From: Trichinella spiralis
Taxonomy: Eukaryota > Nematoda > Enoplea > Trichinellida > Trichinellidae
NCBI GenBank assembly: GCA_000181795.3
Contig: CM012955.1
Coordinates: 10,737,976-10,801,975, forward strand
Direction: 5' to 3'
DNA length: 64,000 nt
Shown one piece after another: positions 33,801 through 47,400 of the stretch. The translations under genes were made by a program, and so were the position numbers. The notes below the pieces were generated by a model. The model had not been told where the DNA came from and made no database searches. It saw nothing but the letters and a program-made list of their open reading frames with translations. Positions within the stretch are counted from its first letter, which is position 1. Each line of letters begins with the position of its first letter.

Positions 33801-35811
33801 CCAAAACTATTATTTTAAGGTAAGCTACAATCGGTTGGGTGATGCGCCGGTGGATAGTATCCAAGTGAAAATTCGGGCGCTCACATCCAGCGGGCCGGGA
33901 AAATTTTCCGACGTCGCTACACACGATTTTGACATTTTCACTCGAGTTGGTTATTTGAAATCAGGTAAATTGAGTTCTACTTGAAATATATCTAGAAATG
34001 CTTTTCAAATCGAGAAGAAATTCATTTTTTCAAATATGTTTTGTGAAAAATATTTAATATTAGAAATGAAAAACAATTCTCCCTTATGAAAATTATGTCG
34101 AGCAGTTGCTTGGAAAATAAATTGCTCGTGTGGAAAGAAATTTCCATTTAACATGAGAGTGATTGTAATATGCAAATATGTTTAGACGCTAAAAAAGAAG
34201 CTGAGATGGAAATTCGAAGGAGCGTGAAAGTGGTCGTCGAAAATGAAGTTGGTTTACAGTGTAGATTTGTGCATGATTTAGGGGAAAAAAAACTTTTTTT
34301 TATTTCTTTTGCTACGCAGAAAGATGTTCTGAAAGTGAATGAAATTTTTGTCGCCTCGTGCGTCATTGAAACCAATTCTCAGCGTTCTCAACGTCGGTGG
34401 TACTTTCCAAATGAAACTGTCGTTCCTTTCGACACCGGCATTGAAAGGCAATAATAATTTTATTCATCTACAGTAGGCAAGTGAATTTTTTAAATTTAAT
34501 TCATTTTCAGAGCCTATGTTAGTTTTTGGAAAAATCACACAGTGCTGAGATTGGTAATTGAAAATGTCCAACCTGAAGATTCGGGTACTTATATTTGCGG
34601 CAAGAAGTACCGGAACAAGCTGTACGGTCAGTCGGTGCATCTTACAGTCAAGCCACTTTACGTCAAGCAGCCTTGTAAGTTGTTTTGATGATTAAAATGT
34701 ATGGTAAATTTCCATATTGGATATTGGAAAAGAATATCAATAATAAAAAAATAATTTAAATAAATATACGTTTGAAAATGAAAAGTTTCAATTGTTCAGC
34801 GGATAATGGTTTCAAGCGGATTGTCTGCAAATTTGAAAAGTTGAACCAATCTGAATTTTGTCAATGGAAAGTCGAAGCTGATTCGGCAAATTCTTGGCAT
34901 CTAGCATATATAGACCCCGAATCGCCGAATCTCAACGTCGCCGATGGACATGGTCAGTTTTGAATTTGGAATTGTTCAATTGTAAAATTTATTGCTCATT
35001 TCAGGATCCAGAAATCAACAAGTGATGCTGTTTGAAAGTGATTCTACAACGACACGGGCCATCAGTCGGCTAATTTCACCGGTGCTTCCTTCGGATTTCA
35101 GCTTTCACTACTGTTTCAATTTTGCCTACAGAATTCGGTCCGAATCGAACGGTTCGTTTTTTTTCGCTGTTTTTTCCTTTTGCAAAATTGAGGCAAATTT
35201 CAAATGTGTTCAGGTAAAATATTCATCTACGCCCTGCCTCAGCCGGAACAGTTTGATAATCAAGTACTGTTGATGCATTTTAAACTGTCTCCAGTGCACG
35301 GACAACAGCATCATTGGCAAAATTGTGCCGTCAAATTGTTGCCCATAAAGCACAACTTCAGAGTAAGTACTTTGCGTAAATGTTTTTATTTCAATTCTTA
35401 ATCGACGAATATTAAATTGAAAAAAAACGCATTATTATTTTAATTATTGAACAAATAATGCATAAAACAAAAATTCTTCTCCCCATAACAGCCATAAATA
35501 ATTCACGCCAGTAATTTGTATTTCATTTCTTTTTTTACTTTTAATTAATTTTCACCAACAAATAAAACATTCTCATTTGCAATATTCGTCGATCAGAAGA
35601 ACCATATTACATACTAGATGTTGTGTATTATTAAATTTTTAGATTGCAATTGAAGTGATCAAATCCGCAGGTGAAAAGGTATTCATTGCAATCGATAGTT
35701 TGCAACTGATGCCCGGTATTTGCAAGTCCGCATGCAATCAACCAAACCCAACGGCAAATCATCGTCAATTGGAACGCGTTCATCAACCATTGCAATACAG
35801 CTCAGTAAAAG
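27838..35811 (+). CDS. cle-1: Collagen XV/XVIII locus, long-form N-terminal exons (signal peptide, FN3 x3, Ig, MAM)
   Basis: Exons: 27838-27907 (signal peptide, MHNRRLIIILIAILIGYTHG), 28955-29161, 29235-29324, possible 12-nt micro-exon 29992-30003, 30072-30204, 30260-30663, 33574-33674, 33820-33964, 34186-34447, 34511-34674, 34800-34952, 35005-35151, 35214-35362 and 35643-35811. Together they encode about 735 residues with matching phases. Three fibronectin III domains (PPGVPTNVQYEV...LWWNPP; PPINLHAETWSSSEILLTWD; LLHIEWERP...GYDIFYKLL) are followed by an Ig domain (RRWYFPNE...ENVQPEDSGTYICGKKYRN). A MAM-like domain follows (CKFEKLNQSEFCQWKVEADS...RLISPVLPSDFSFHYCFNFA...WQNCAVKLL). No stop or terminal exon follows 35811. 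Its donor is phase 1 (GTGAGC), exactly what the TSPN exon at 44464 accepts. I therefore infer this is the long isoform of the collagen gene; a separate upstream gene with an unseen last exon remains possible. An unspliced or spliced AT-rich piece at about 34246-34320 is uncertain. Confidence 0.82.
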
Positions 35812-38800
35812 GTGAGCAAATTTAAATTTACACCATTCAACCTGGGGCAGGTGTTATCTGGTGTTGTTGAGAAATTTTCCAATCATCCACAAAGGTACTT
35901 ATATATTTCCACTTAATGGAAAAAATTTTTTTTCCTCAATTTGGTAGAAATATTTTCCAAAAGAATGAAAATCAATATTTCTCATCCTCGAACCAAACGA
36001 GCAATATGTAAATTATTTCGTACTGTGGTTGTATTCTTATCTTGGGCGTCGTTTGCATTTTTGCATGGGGTTGTTATAATTAATTTCAATTCAATCATCA
36101 TCGTCGGTTCAAATTAGATCAATCGTTCAATGGCAGTCTATTTGCTTTTTGCTTTTGCATTCCAATTTTCTGGCAAATTTTCAACACAGTGAAAACACAT
36201 TCAGTGAGAATTTGCATAAGGTTCATTTTCATTTTTGCAATAATTCGTAGCAGTAGAAATTACTTTGTCAGCTTTTACAGCAAATGAGATGGAAGATCAA
36301 CTGGGTTCTGTTCTGCGTCGTCTGGTTTTCTTTTTCTTTTTCTGTTTTATTACTACGACAGATGCTTGTTGTTGAAAAGGTGCAGATGTTGAATGAGAGA
36401 AAAATCAATGTCAGGAGATGAAATTTCCACTGGTCGGTCCACTGGCCCGTTTCTTGGATTACACCAGAATGTGAGGGATGATTGTGGTGGGGTGGGTCTG
36501 CTCCAAAGCTCTGCCTCCAATCGGAGATGGGCTTTTATTCGAACTTTTAGCGGCCCATTGATTCTGTTCAACGGCTCGGCTGAAATGACCACACTTTTCT
36601 ACCGTTGGTCACCTCTGAATCTGTCGACCTTTCTTTTTGGCAAATCAAATGGTCAAATGACCACGCCGAACAGAGACATGGGGGGGGGGGAGGGAAGGGG
36701 GAAAGAAACCAAGCCGGACGTTGACCGTGAAAAGCATTTGCCGCCTGGTGTTTTCTTGGTCACTCAGCCGCCGCTAATGTGACATTCTTTTCCTGTGGGA
36801 CAATGGCATTCTAAGAGTCTACGTGTCCGGTTAAATGGCAACTATCATGATGAAATATTCCACTGGAGTTTGAGAAAATGGTTTGATCAAATGTGATTCA
36901 GAAAATAGAACAGATACATATTCTACAGAAATTTACTAATCATTTATGAATTTCCAAACGTACTGGTGAAGAGAAGATTTGGTCACTATTTCAATCGAAT
37001 CGAAGTGAATTATTATTTTTATCGATGATTTTTCAAAATATCAAATCAAATGAAAAAAAGATATGCCAGTAATTGGTTGTAATTTTTGCCCACATCATCG
37101 TGAAGTGGAATTAATTGAAATTTGAGATTAATTTCAAGAATGTTTATATTTATGTACAAGTTCAATTGGACACTATCAGTGTTGCTGATTCAATATTTTC
37201 CCAATTGATAAAGCAATTGATGATCATTGTGATTCATGGATTTTGGAAGTTTTATTTGCTGATGAACAACTTTTTTTAAAAAAAATATATATTTGATTTA
37301 ATCTTTGGAAATTATTAATTATTATTAATGATTTGAAAATTGTTCTGATGATGTTCAATTATCAATGTTTAAAGTGCAGCAAGCAAATCAGGTATAAATT
37401 ACACTCCGTCCACTGATAGCAGTTTTGTTGTTTGCAGCCAGAGGCTAAATGACACCTAGAAGGTGAGAAGGACGGTTGGGCTGGTGTGACGCTGTCGGTT
37501 GAACTGTAGAAAATAGTTCGCTTCAAAAATACTGCCACCAAACAATGCAGGGGCGTTTTATAAAAACGGAATTATTTGTTTGTTTCCATTTTTATCAAAG
37601 GCTATTTTTTGAACTTTCAAGCGAACCTGTTTTGAAAATTTTGAAATTATTCCGTGTGTAATGTTTTAATTTTGTCATTTGAATTACACCGCCATTCTGT
37701 GGCAGTTTTATTTTGGATGCGAATGATTTCCCATTTCTCGCACAGAGAAAATATTAATATGAATTTTGTGTGGACGACTTTTTTCAACGGTAGCATTTTT
37801 GATGCCGTTGAACAAACAGCATGCATTGTTACTGACGTTCACGACTGTGCTGAGTGTGGAAGAAACGTTGAATTGATGCATTTTTTCCACGTTGTAATTT
37901 TCTCGTCAAACTCTCCTCGAATATGCATAATTCCATTAATTAGCCGTACGACGATCTGCTGAACTGACCTCGGCCTTTGTCTACGCTTTGTGGTCAGTGG
38001 CGCCATGGTAAAAGGGAGGGGGGGGGGAAGGAAGGGCGGGAAAAAATCACCATCTCAACTTTTTCCACGATAAAGTTGTCAATCCGCACACAACCACTAC
38101 ATCAATGTTTGTCCATCTGTAAAATCAGAACTGTCAGACGACAATCTACTTTGACGCCACTTGCCTCCATTCTACATTCTATACTTTGTGGGACAAATTT
38201 TCAATTTATTATGATAATCTGATCAAAATTGAACAGTTGTTGTTTTTATCAATTGAACCGTTGGATGAAATGGTCGATTTGAAAAAATTTAAAATTAAAA
38301 AAAATGATAACAATAAATTACAATACATGAACCTATAGGATTGCCCGACAGCGCCTTGACAGAGTAATTATGAACAGCCAATCAGAGACGGCAGTCGATT
38401 GACCGACTCCGCCTTTTCGACGACAATTCCGCGCCGATCTGCTTTGATTTGGCGGCCTTGCACTTTTCATATTATTTTCCACTAAAGTTGCGTTGTCGAA
38501 CGTTTGCCAGTCTTGACCGACGGTTTGGTGGAATTTGAATTTATTCATTCAATTAATTTCTACCAATCATCATCAAATTCCATTGCCTCTATGCTTCAAT
38601 TGAACGTTATTTGAGAATATATTCTTTTTTTTTTGAAAAAAATCCAACTCAACTTTTTTTCTACAAATTGTCTATAGTGGCAAATTTGTACACCACTTCC
38701 GGTCATCCCACCAAACATTCGACGATGGACCTGCTTGTCATTTTGTTTTGCATCTTTACAATCACCTGCCACTCGTCAACTGCCGCCACCAGGCAGCTAA

Positions 38801-41800
38801 TTTTCCCAGCAGGTATGCGATGTGTTTCTTCTTCTTCTTCTACTTCTATGCAAATAGGTTGATCAAGTGCCGTCGATCGATTGATTGTTGTCATCGGATA
38901 CTTTGTCCAGCAGATGATGACAAATGGTCATCATCGTTCAGTAGAGCATAAAAACTCGACCATTGTCCCTCTTTTTTTATTGGTCCTTGTATTTTTATTG
39001 GTTTTGTAAAAACCCGTATCGTCGGGGCCAAACCCAACCACCAACTGCCCAATTCAGGATACATCCGGATGTCACAGACGCGGATTTGGCATGCTTGTCC
39101 ACACTTACTTCTTTTTGACGCTTGTGTGAAACGACCGCCTGTCAACACTGTGCAAATAAATTCGATTCCAAATGTGAAAATAAGGCCAAGGGAAAATTGA
39201 TCATCATTTCTTTTTTATTTATTTATTTATTTATTATTTATCTGAGGCTACTTTGGATATCAAACATGCCTTTCCTTGCAACAATAACAAATGGTAGAGG
39301 CTTTCAGATGGATTTTGATTAAAGTTTAAAGTTTTTGAAAAAAAAACACTCTAGCAAATGGAGAAGGGAAATGCCATTTCATTTTATTTTTGATTTGTCG
39401 TATTTTGTGTCAATTGCATAATTATATCATTTGAAATTACTATTCTACAATTCACTTTGACAGTTTTAAACAATTTTAACAACTTTATTCATGCAAATTG
39501 GTGAATTTTGATGACGCTAGATATTTCGATATTTCATCTATCATGGGCGCGTACTTTTTCTCAACATCTCAAGCACAATAGTGATTTCAGATATGTGCAT
39601 ATTTAGGAATAATTCCCGTATTTTTTTTCAATATTTATACAAAATAGGTTGTGCCATCAAATGTTCATCAAATTGTCATTTGACATGCTTTGAAGTTTGT
39701 AAATCTTTTTTATAACAACATTGAATGAAAAATGCCCCGTCGACATGACAAACCGAACAAGCAGAGTATCTATATATATATATATATATACATATATAGA
39801 AGATAAGGGGCAAAGGTGGGAAAATAGTTGGAAAATATGCGGAATTGGAGAAATTTTCAACTTTGTCCGCAGAGTATTAGTGAAAAATGTGTGACGCAGA
39901 GAGTATTGTCAGAAAACGATTTATTTCTATAAAGATAAAGTTTGAAAAGTGGCGACAAGGGCTGCATAGTTGGATTAAAGATGACAAAGGGTGTGGCATG
40001 TTATATACTCGAGCAGAACTATGTGCCGAAGCAAAACTATGCGACCATTGGGAAATTGGAATAGTTTAGTTATTAAAGTTGTGAAAATATCACTTGATGA
40101 TGGAATTATAATTTCAAAATTAATTAACAAGTGCAATAATGACAAAGATTTATGGTATTAATGTCGTTCGTTTGTTTGATTATTTATTATTATTTTTTTG
40201 TCAATTTCCATTGTTCCTGTTTGACCAGCGTGAACAAGAATGTGCTAAAGTGTTGTTCATGTGCTGGTGGGCTTATTCTGGAATAATTACTTTGATACTG
40301 ACTCTTATGGCACTTCAGAATCAGGTCGATTCGTGATTTACCATGACGACGAAAATTTTGGAATAAAAATTTCATGATTAGATCATTTTCTCCTAGACCG
40401 GCCATTTGGCAAAGAATGTTTTGTCTTCTATTATTTATGGTCATTGTTGATGCTGGATTTTTTGACAGATTGACCATTGGCAATTCTTGTCTTAATTTCT
40501 CTTGTACAATATATATAATTGAAGTGGGTTGGTTCTACTTGGCACGCATTTTCTCAATCTTCTTTATCAGTGATTTTCTACTTTTTCACCCAATGAACCG
40601 AAGTGGAATGTCTAAAATTTGATGAATCAACAACAAATATACCCATTGCAGAAGAATCATCCATTCATTCATTCATTCATTCAATCAATTATTATTATTA
40701 TTTTTATTTTTCGGTTTCTTGCAAATGAAGCATAAACATAAAGTTGGATAACTTCAATTATATGAGAATAAGTGAATTTTTTTCTTCCAATCTTCATTTT
40801 CAAACGTTGTGAATGAATGCTTTTATTCAGTATAGTGTAGTGTAGTGGATGCTTTTATTCGAAATGAAGACTTTAAAATTTTGATCGAAGAAACGGTTTT
40901 CAAATGGATTTTTCCATTACCTCTGCATGACGGCGTAAGTAAATTGCAGTTTTGCACATTCCATTGGACAATTGTGAAATGTATAAATGAAGCGTATTCA
41001 AATTGTTTCCAAGTGTCATCTTCGCTATCCATTGCTTGCTTGCCTGCTATAAGGAGGGGGAGGGCCAGAGGGGCTTTGGGTCGATGAGCTTATACTCGGG
41101 ATAACTTTGAAAACAACTCCACGTTCAGGATGGCTTGTTCGAGTTGAACACAAGTGGTTGATATTATTCAGCCAACGTTGACCCCCCATCGTCTACCCGA
41201 ACGCACCAGTTGTGTATTTTGTATTATTATGCAGATGATGGACACTAATCGCCATAGGTCAGTCGGAGATGGATCACAAATACACAAATGGACAAAAAGC
41301 AGAACGATTTAACGTTGAACGATGATAATGACGAAACATCTCTTCTATCAGGGTCACTCAAACACCCAACGGCTCCTAACTGGCGGATCAGAGTTGGTCT
41401 GCATATTTGCATGGCAAATAGAAAAAATGATTTTATACGGCACAAATGGAACAGCTAATAGGCTAAATAATCACACCACCAGTCAGTCAGTGGTCATTGA
41501 GGCTAATATCCAATTTGTCCGCCTGTGTGATTCGAGATTAGGGTCGATTAGCATGATTCGACTTTTTTTCCAATAAAAGCAACGGTCAAGTGGGTTGTTT
41601 ATTTTGCAAAATGTTGAAAAAAGCAAAAAATTCAATGGACAGTGGAGGGCGGGAAAAAAAAGTTGAAATAGCGTCTGAAAATTTAAAAACAACAACAACA
41701 AGCAACTAGATATATTTGCTTGGCTGTTTTCTTTTTTTCTTTACTGATAATATTTAAGCAAATATTATTTTTAAAAGCACATTTTCTTCGTCGAGAAGTG

Positions 41801-44463
41801 AAACTAATTTCTTCGGCAAATTTCTCAACTTTTTGCATTAAGCTTCACATCTTCAGGGTTTCCTTCTTCTTCATCATCATCATCCTACACTTTTTAGCAT
41901 CTTTGATAAATCAAGTTTCAAAATAAATTAGCATCTCTAGTGTTGTGTGTGTGTGAGTGTGAGCGTGTTTTTTTTACTCATTCTATCAACAATATATGCA
42001 AATATTTATTATTAAATGAAACCTGTTTTTTAAATGAGAGGAATTTTCGATTATCATTATCTGACTCGAAAGTTTTTGAAATGCGCTGACTTGAATAAAA
42101 TGTCTTTGTATTAACTATTATTGACTAAAAATATCTCATTTGCACGAGGCGTCAATAAACTTGAATAACTGCTCGTGGCAAAATGGCGAAATTATAGAAA
42201 CAAAGCAATAATAATAATAATAATACACTCGAATGCATATTTATATTTTATACATTGATACGAACTTTCTCTTCTTCTTCTTCTTCTTCTTCTGTGTTGT
42301 TGTATTTTATCAAATTTGGGGCGCATTGTTGTTCACCAATCAATATTTCATTTCTAACTTTTGGCATATTTTTTACTTTTATTTGCTCTACGCCTGTAAA
42401 TAAATCTGCCTAATGACGGTTAATATTATTAATATTGAAATGAATAATGGGCAATTTCAAAATCGAATGTAGGTTTAATGCCTAGTCAAAAAAAAGCAAA
42501 AAGAACCATTCCACTTGGTTGATAGTTTGCAATTCTGTTTTACCCTTAGGATAATTGTGGAAGATTATTATTTTTGGTTTTTCTTAAAGTTTTTTTAAAA
42601 TAATCAATAAAGAATTATTTTTTTTGGTAATGCAATGCACAGTTATATTCACGTTTTTAGTATTATATATATGATATAGGGCTGGGCAATTTTACTTGCT
42701 TTGCAATCGAACTATCAAACTGGCATTGATCATTGAAAAACATAAGCAGATCGATCTTTATTGTCAACTATAGATAGATATATTTATATTTATGCATATT
42801 TACTAACTGCATTCATTCTCAAGTATTAATATTATTGTTGTTCAACGTGCATCTGCGTGCAAACTGAACATTCACGTTCTTCAGTCCCCAAGATGGAGTT
42901 GGTCTGCTTGTTTGAGCCCCTGTGAGAAATAAGCCAAGTTTCATTTGAGCATTGTCTCATGCATGCGTGTGAAGGTTGCAAAATGATTCTGCTGAGTGAT
43001 TTAAATTGGAATGAAAAATATTCATCTGAAAAAGCAATAAAAATTTCCATTGAAAATCTGACCCAGCAACAACAACAACATCAAGCGTATATATATATAT
43101 GGTTGCTGAATGCATAAATACACAAATATTAATGCGAATTTTTATTGAAATTATTTGACAAATTTTTAATAAGATACGAGAAAAGTTTTTTGTTCTGTTT
43201 GTCAATAGATTTGGATTTTGCATGTTGAAGAGAGAATCATTTGTAGCGTTGAAATTTTCAACTTCAAAAAGGTTCCAATTTTCATTCCACCAAACAGTCC
43301 ACGTGACGGCACTTTTCAATTATTCATTATTCGCCTCCGAAGGTGGCCGACTAATTGATTGTCGGTCGTCCAATAACAATAATGACAAAGAAATTTTTTT
43401 TCTGTTTTTTCTTCTTTGTAGCAAATGTCGAGCGCATTTTTATGCAAATTTCCATTTGCTCGTTCGGTTTGATTGGTCGAAAATGTCCTACTTTTATTTG
43501 TTTATTTGACCAATTTGAATTGGAGTGGCTGGACGATAGATTGGAAGATGAATTTATCAAAAGTTTATCTATTTTTCATTTTCTGCGCGTGTTCAAAATT
43601 CGTCTGATGCACACAAGTTCGTCGATAAGGAATCAATTCGTACTGATCGATATAATGTCACTCACGGTATACGAATTTTACAGCATGCGAAAAGCATTCA
43701 TTCTTCCTGCTCATTTCGACATCCCAACACACCACCACCATCAGTACTACTGGTCCACTTCCATAGTGAAATTATTCAAATTGGACAAATGAAAAACAAA
43801 CAAAAATTGTTATTCATAAATTGTAGAACATTTTTTTAAATAAATATTATATTTAGCATAAATGTGAAATTATTCGACAAAAAGTGATGATGAATTTTTG
43901 GCATTATGCAAAAAAAATCAACGCATCCTGTGCCTGTCACACACAGGCTCGTCTTCTTCTGTTGAAGGAGAAATGTTGAAACTTTTTTTCCCCCCTGTCC
44001 CCTTCCCTTCCAAATCTCGATCGCAAATCGAATCGCTCAATTTGTTTATATTTTTTTTCTCTCCCATTTCTACCGTACCAGCCTCGCGGTGTTGCGAATG
44101 TTTGTTTTTGTTTTCTTTTTCTTTATCGATATCACTTTTCATACTGTAGGATGGAATTTTGATTTTCATTGAAATCACGAGAATACTTATAATTAATTTT
44201 TTTTTGTTTGAACAATTATTTCAATTGAGAATTTTTTTTTCATTAGCAAAAAGTACATGCTTACTGTACTGTATAATATTTTCGAAGTTTTGTTAATTTT
44301 TTTTTCAACTTTTCACTCACTGACGTCCTATTAGTTGAAAACCATTCGACTGTATTAGATGAAAAAAAATAGCGTTGGTTTTAATTTATAGTTTTTCAAT
44401 TTTTGTGATTTTATTTATTTATTTATTTTTTATTTGTACAAAATTTGAAATTTCCCATTTCAG
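35812..44463 (+). other. Large intron/alternative promoter region of the collagen locus
   Basis: An 8.6-kb non-coding stretch containing the second first exon (38725-38812). It is rich in simple sequence: G-tract clusters at 36680-36701, 38014-38040 and 41053-41080; a TA repeat at about 39770-39795; CTT repeats at about 42270-42290; TTAT/ATTA repeats. Several open frames of 60-145 codons occur, but none has recognisable similarity or splice context, so I do not call exons in them. Confidence 0.55.
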
Positions 44464-47400
44464 ACGACGAAGTCGAGATCGATTTGCTGAAAGCGGTCAA
44501 AGCGCCTTTGGATCCGAACATCTACCACGCCAAAGGCAAACAAGGCTTGCCGGGATTCGGCTTTCACCAAGGGGCGAACGTTGTGGCGCCTTATCGATTT
44601 TACATGCCGAGACGTTTTTTTCGCGACTTTGCCATTCTGATCACGGTCCGACCGGACGACGACCGTGGCGGCTATTTGTTCGCCGTGGTCAATCCGTTCG
44701 ACACGGTCGTCGAATTGGGGGTTCTGTTGGAACCGCTGAACGATCGCAATGCCAACTTGTCCCTTGTTTACAGTGATTCGAGGCGCGATGCCGATCCTGG
44801 GCGGGCGATCGCGTCGTTTCAAATTCCACCAATCAACGGCAAGTGGACCGAGTTGGCATTCAAAATCGAAGGCAACGAAGTGACCCTCTACTACAACTGC
44901 CAACGTTACGAAACCCAGACTCTCCAGAGGCGCCAGAAGCAGTTGAATTTCGACGACGCTTCGAAATTGTACATTGCCCAAGCTGGGCCAATCATCAACA
45001 AGCCGTTCGTTGTAAGTGATTCTTTTTTTTTCTTTCTTTTTTTCTATTTTTTTATTTCTTCACTGTTTCCCATCGACCGTCACTTCTGCCAGTGGTTTTG
45101 CATTTCTGTTCAACAATTAGCACAACTATGTACAAAAGGATTGGATTTGTTCGACAATTTTTCACCACAATCTGGTTTTGAAAAATTTGCATTTTCAATT
45201 TGCTTTTTTTCTACTTTTGATTTTTACTTTTTGTTCAACTAACTGGTCAGAAGTGACGCGTTCGCGTATTAACGGTGACAATTTTCGGTTCTAGCGATTC
45301 GGCGATCCTTGGGCAAAAAAGTTGATCATGGTGGCAATTTTCAGCTCAATTTTATATATGCAAATTTTTATTTCTACTCACCATTTACTTGTCGCGCGTG
45401 AATTCACTGGGAGGGTGTAAAAACAATCCATGCCCACGTGTGTGATTTGAAATTATCCAATTCGACCATCATCGATGAATGGAATATTGTTTGAGTATAT
45501 ATATATATTTTTTTTTTCTTATTATAGTGCAATTTTCGAATTGTTCAGGTATATTTAACAAACATTTGATCGGTGTGATGATCAATAATCGAAAGTTGCG
45601 TAAAATGATTAAAATTTTAACCACATTCGACGCTCGTGATTTATATACAACACATGCCGTTGACATGAGGGGAAAAATTTCCACTTTATATCCGTTTCAC
45701 TTTTCTAATTGTATTTCACTTTTGACATTTTCAATGCTCATTTTGGAAAGTGTGTGGAAGTGGGACGAAACATGGCGCCTCATTTTTCCCTGTGATTCAT
45801 AAATTTTCAAATATTTTATTGAATAGATCAAGCAATGGCCGGGCCATCTGGGATGCCAATTTCAACTTATTCACCGATTAAATGCACTAGATAAGAAAAT
45901 TTTTTCCCGAATGAGATGCTGCCTGCATCCGCGTTGATACTTCTCTCTCTCTCTCTTTCTCTTTCTTTTATATATCTAATTATAGTGTTTTATAACTTTT
46001 TCACTGGCAGATTTATGAATGAAACGAAGTTTTGGCATCTTTGTCAGTCGGCAAATTCTTTTCTTTCTATTCTACTCTTTCAGTAAAACTGAAAAACAAT
46101 TAATGCAAATTTAAATTTAAATTTAAAGTAAGCATTCGAACGTTGTTTAATGTAATACATTTGTGATTTATTTAAATGGAAATTTGTTTTTTTTTCTCAA
46201 TTTTCTCCCACTATTACTAGCATTGTGGTTGCGTGATTTTTCTCCACTATGTCATGATTTTAAAAATGAATTCTCTCTCCTTCTCTTCTCTTTCTGTGTT
46301 ACAAGAAGTATTGACTTGTTCAAAGTTGAGAGCAAAGTAAACTTTCACAAGTGAAACAACTAGATTATCCCATTTCTTATATATATATATATATTTCTTT
46401 TATTTTTATAATTTCAAATATTTATTTTATTAATAATAATGACACAGGGGAAGAGAAAAGCGAAACCGAATCGAATTTACATACTCGAACAGGATGATGT
46501 TGTACAATTTACATGCATACACAAGCAACAACAACAAATGCAAATGTTCATCTCGGTTATGGGAAATTTTATTTTCAATTGGAATTTCATCAAAAAAAAA
46601 CAAGTAACACATCCCACTGTTGTAATGGACTAGTCGGCTTGAACATGCGATGAGCTCCCAAAATATTTTTCTTCTGCACATGTTGTTGTCTGATTGGAAA
46701 ATTTTATAATAATTTTTTTCAAATTTCAAATCACACACAATGAAGTGATGATCAAAAGTTGGTTTATTAGTTTTTTGACGTCAGCAAAATTTATTTGTCC
46801 GTCCATCTTTTTCCATGATTGACAACAAAATCTGTCTGTATAGTTAGCTAGTAGCAACACGTCGGATGCGCAGACAGACGACGACGACGAACAGCAATGT
46901 TGTTGGCAGTTGATTTGAAAATTTCATGTCTCCATTTTAAACAAGTGGAAAATTTATTCTTCCTCTGTGTTTGGTTTGCTTTGTTGTTGTTGTTGTTGTT
47001 GTTGTTTGGAGATAATTATTTCGAATAGGAAAAAATTTGCATGTTTACTTTCATTCAACATATACTGTACTTGTAATCGTAAAGAGAAGAAATATTGTCA
47101 ACAAAGTTGGCAAGAAACTGAAGAAAGCGTTGGTAAAATAACAAATAAACATGAAAATTATCATCTGCTGGCATGAGATGTTTCAAACTTGCACGTCGTG
47201 TATATGTATATATATATATACTGATCGATTGGAATGTAAATATCTGCAATTTTCTCGGCTGGTCTTTTCGGTCACTTTTCCTTCAACTTTTTCACGCTTA
47301 TCAATGAATCATTTTTCAATTGAACAAGTTCCATTGCACTTTTGTCAAAAATCATTTTTCCACTCGTCTTCTTTCTTTCTATTCATCAATTTCTGCTTCA

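Noticed and set aside
36393..36782. 129-codon open frame in the collagen intron
   Set aside because: No similarity, low-complexity content, no splice borders of fitting phase, and it spans a poly-G tract.
43355..43792. 145-codon open frame in the collagen intron
   Set aside because: Composition is that of AT-rich intron (runs of Phe/Lys codons) and no domain or splice context supports it.
44460..44981. 173-codon open frame on the minus strand over the TSPN exon
   Set aside because: It is the antisense shadow of the TSPN coding exon, a common by-product of GC-rich coding sequence.
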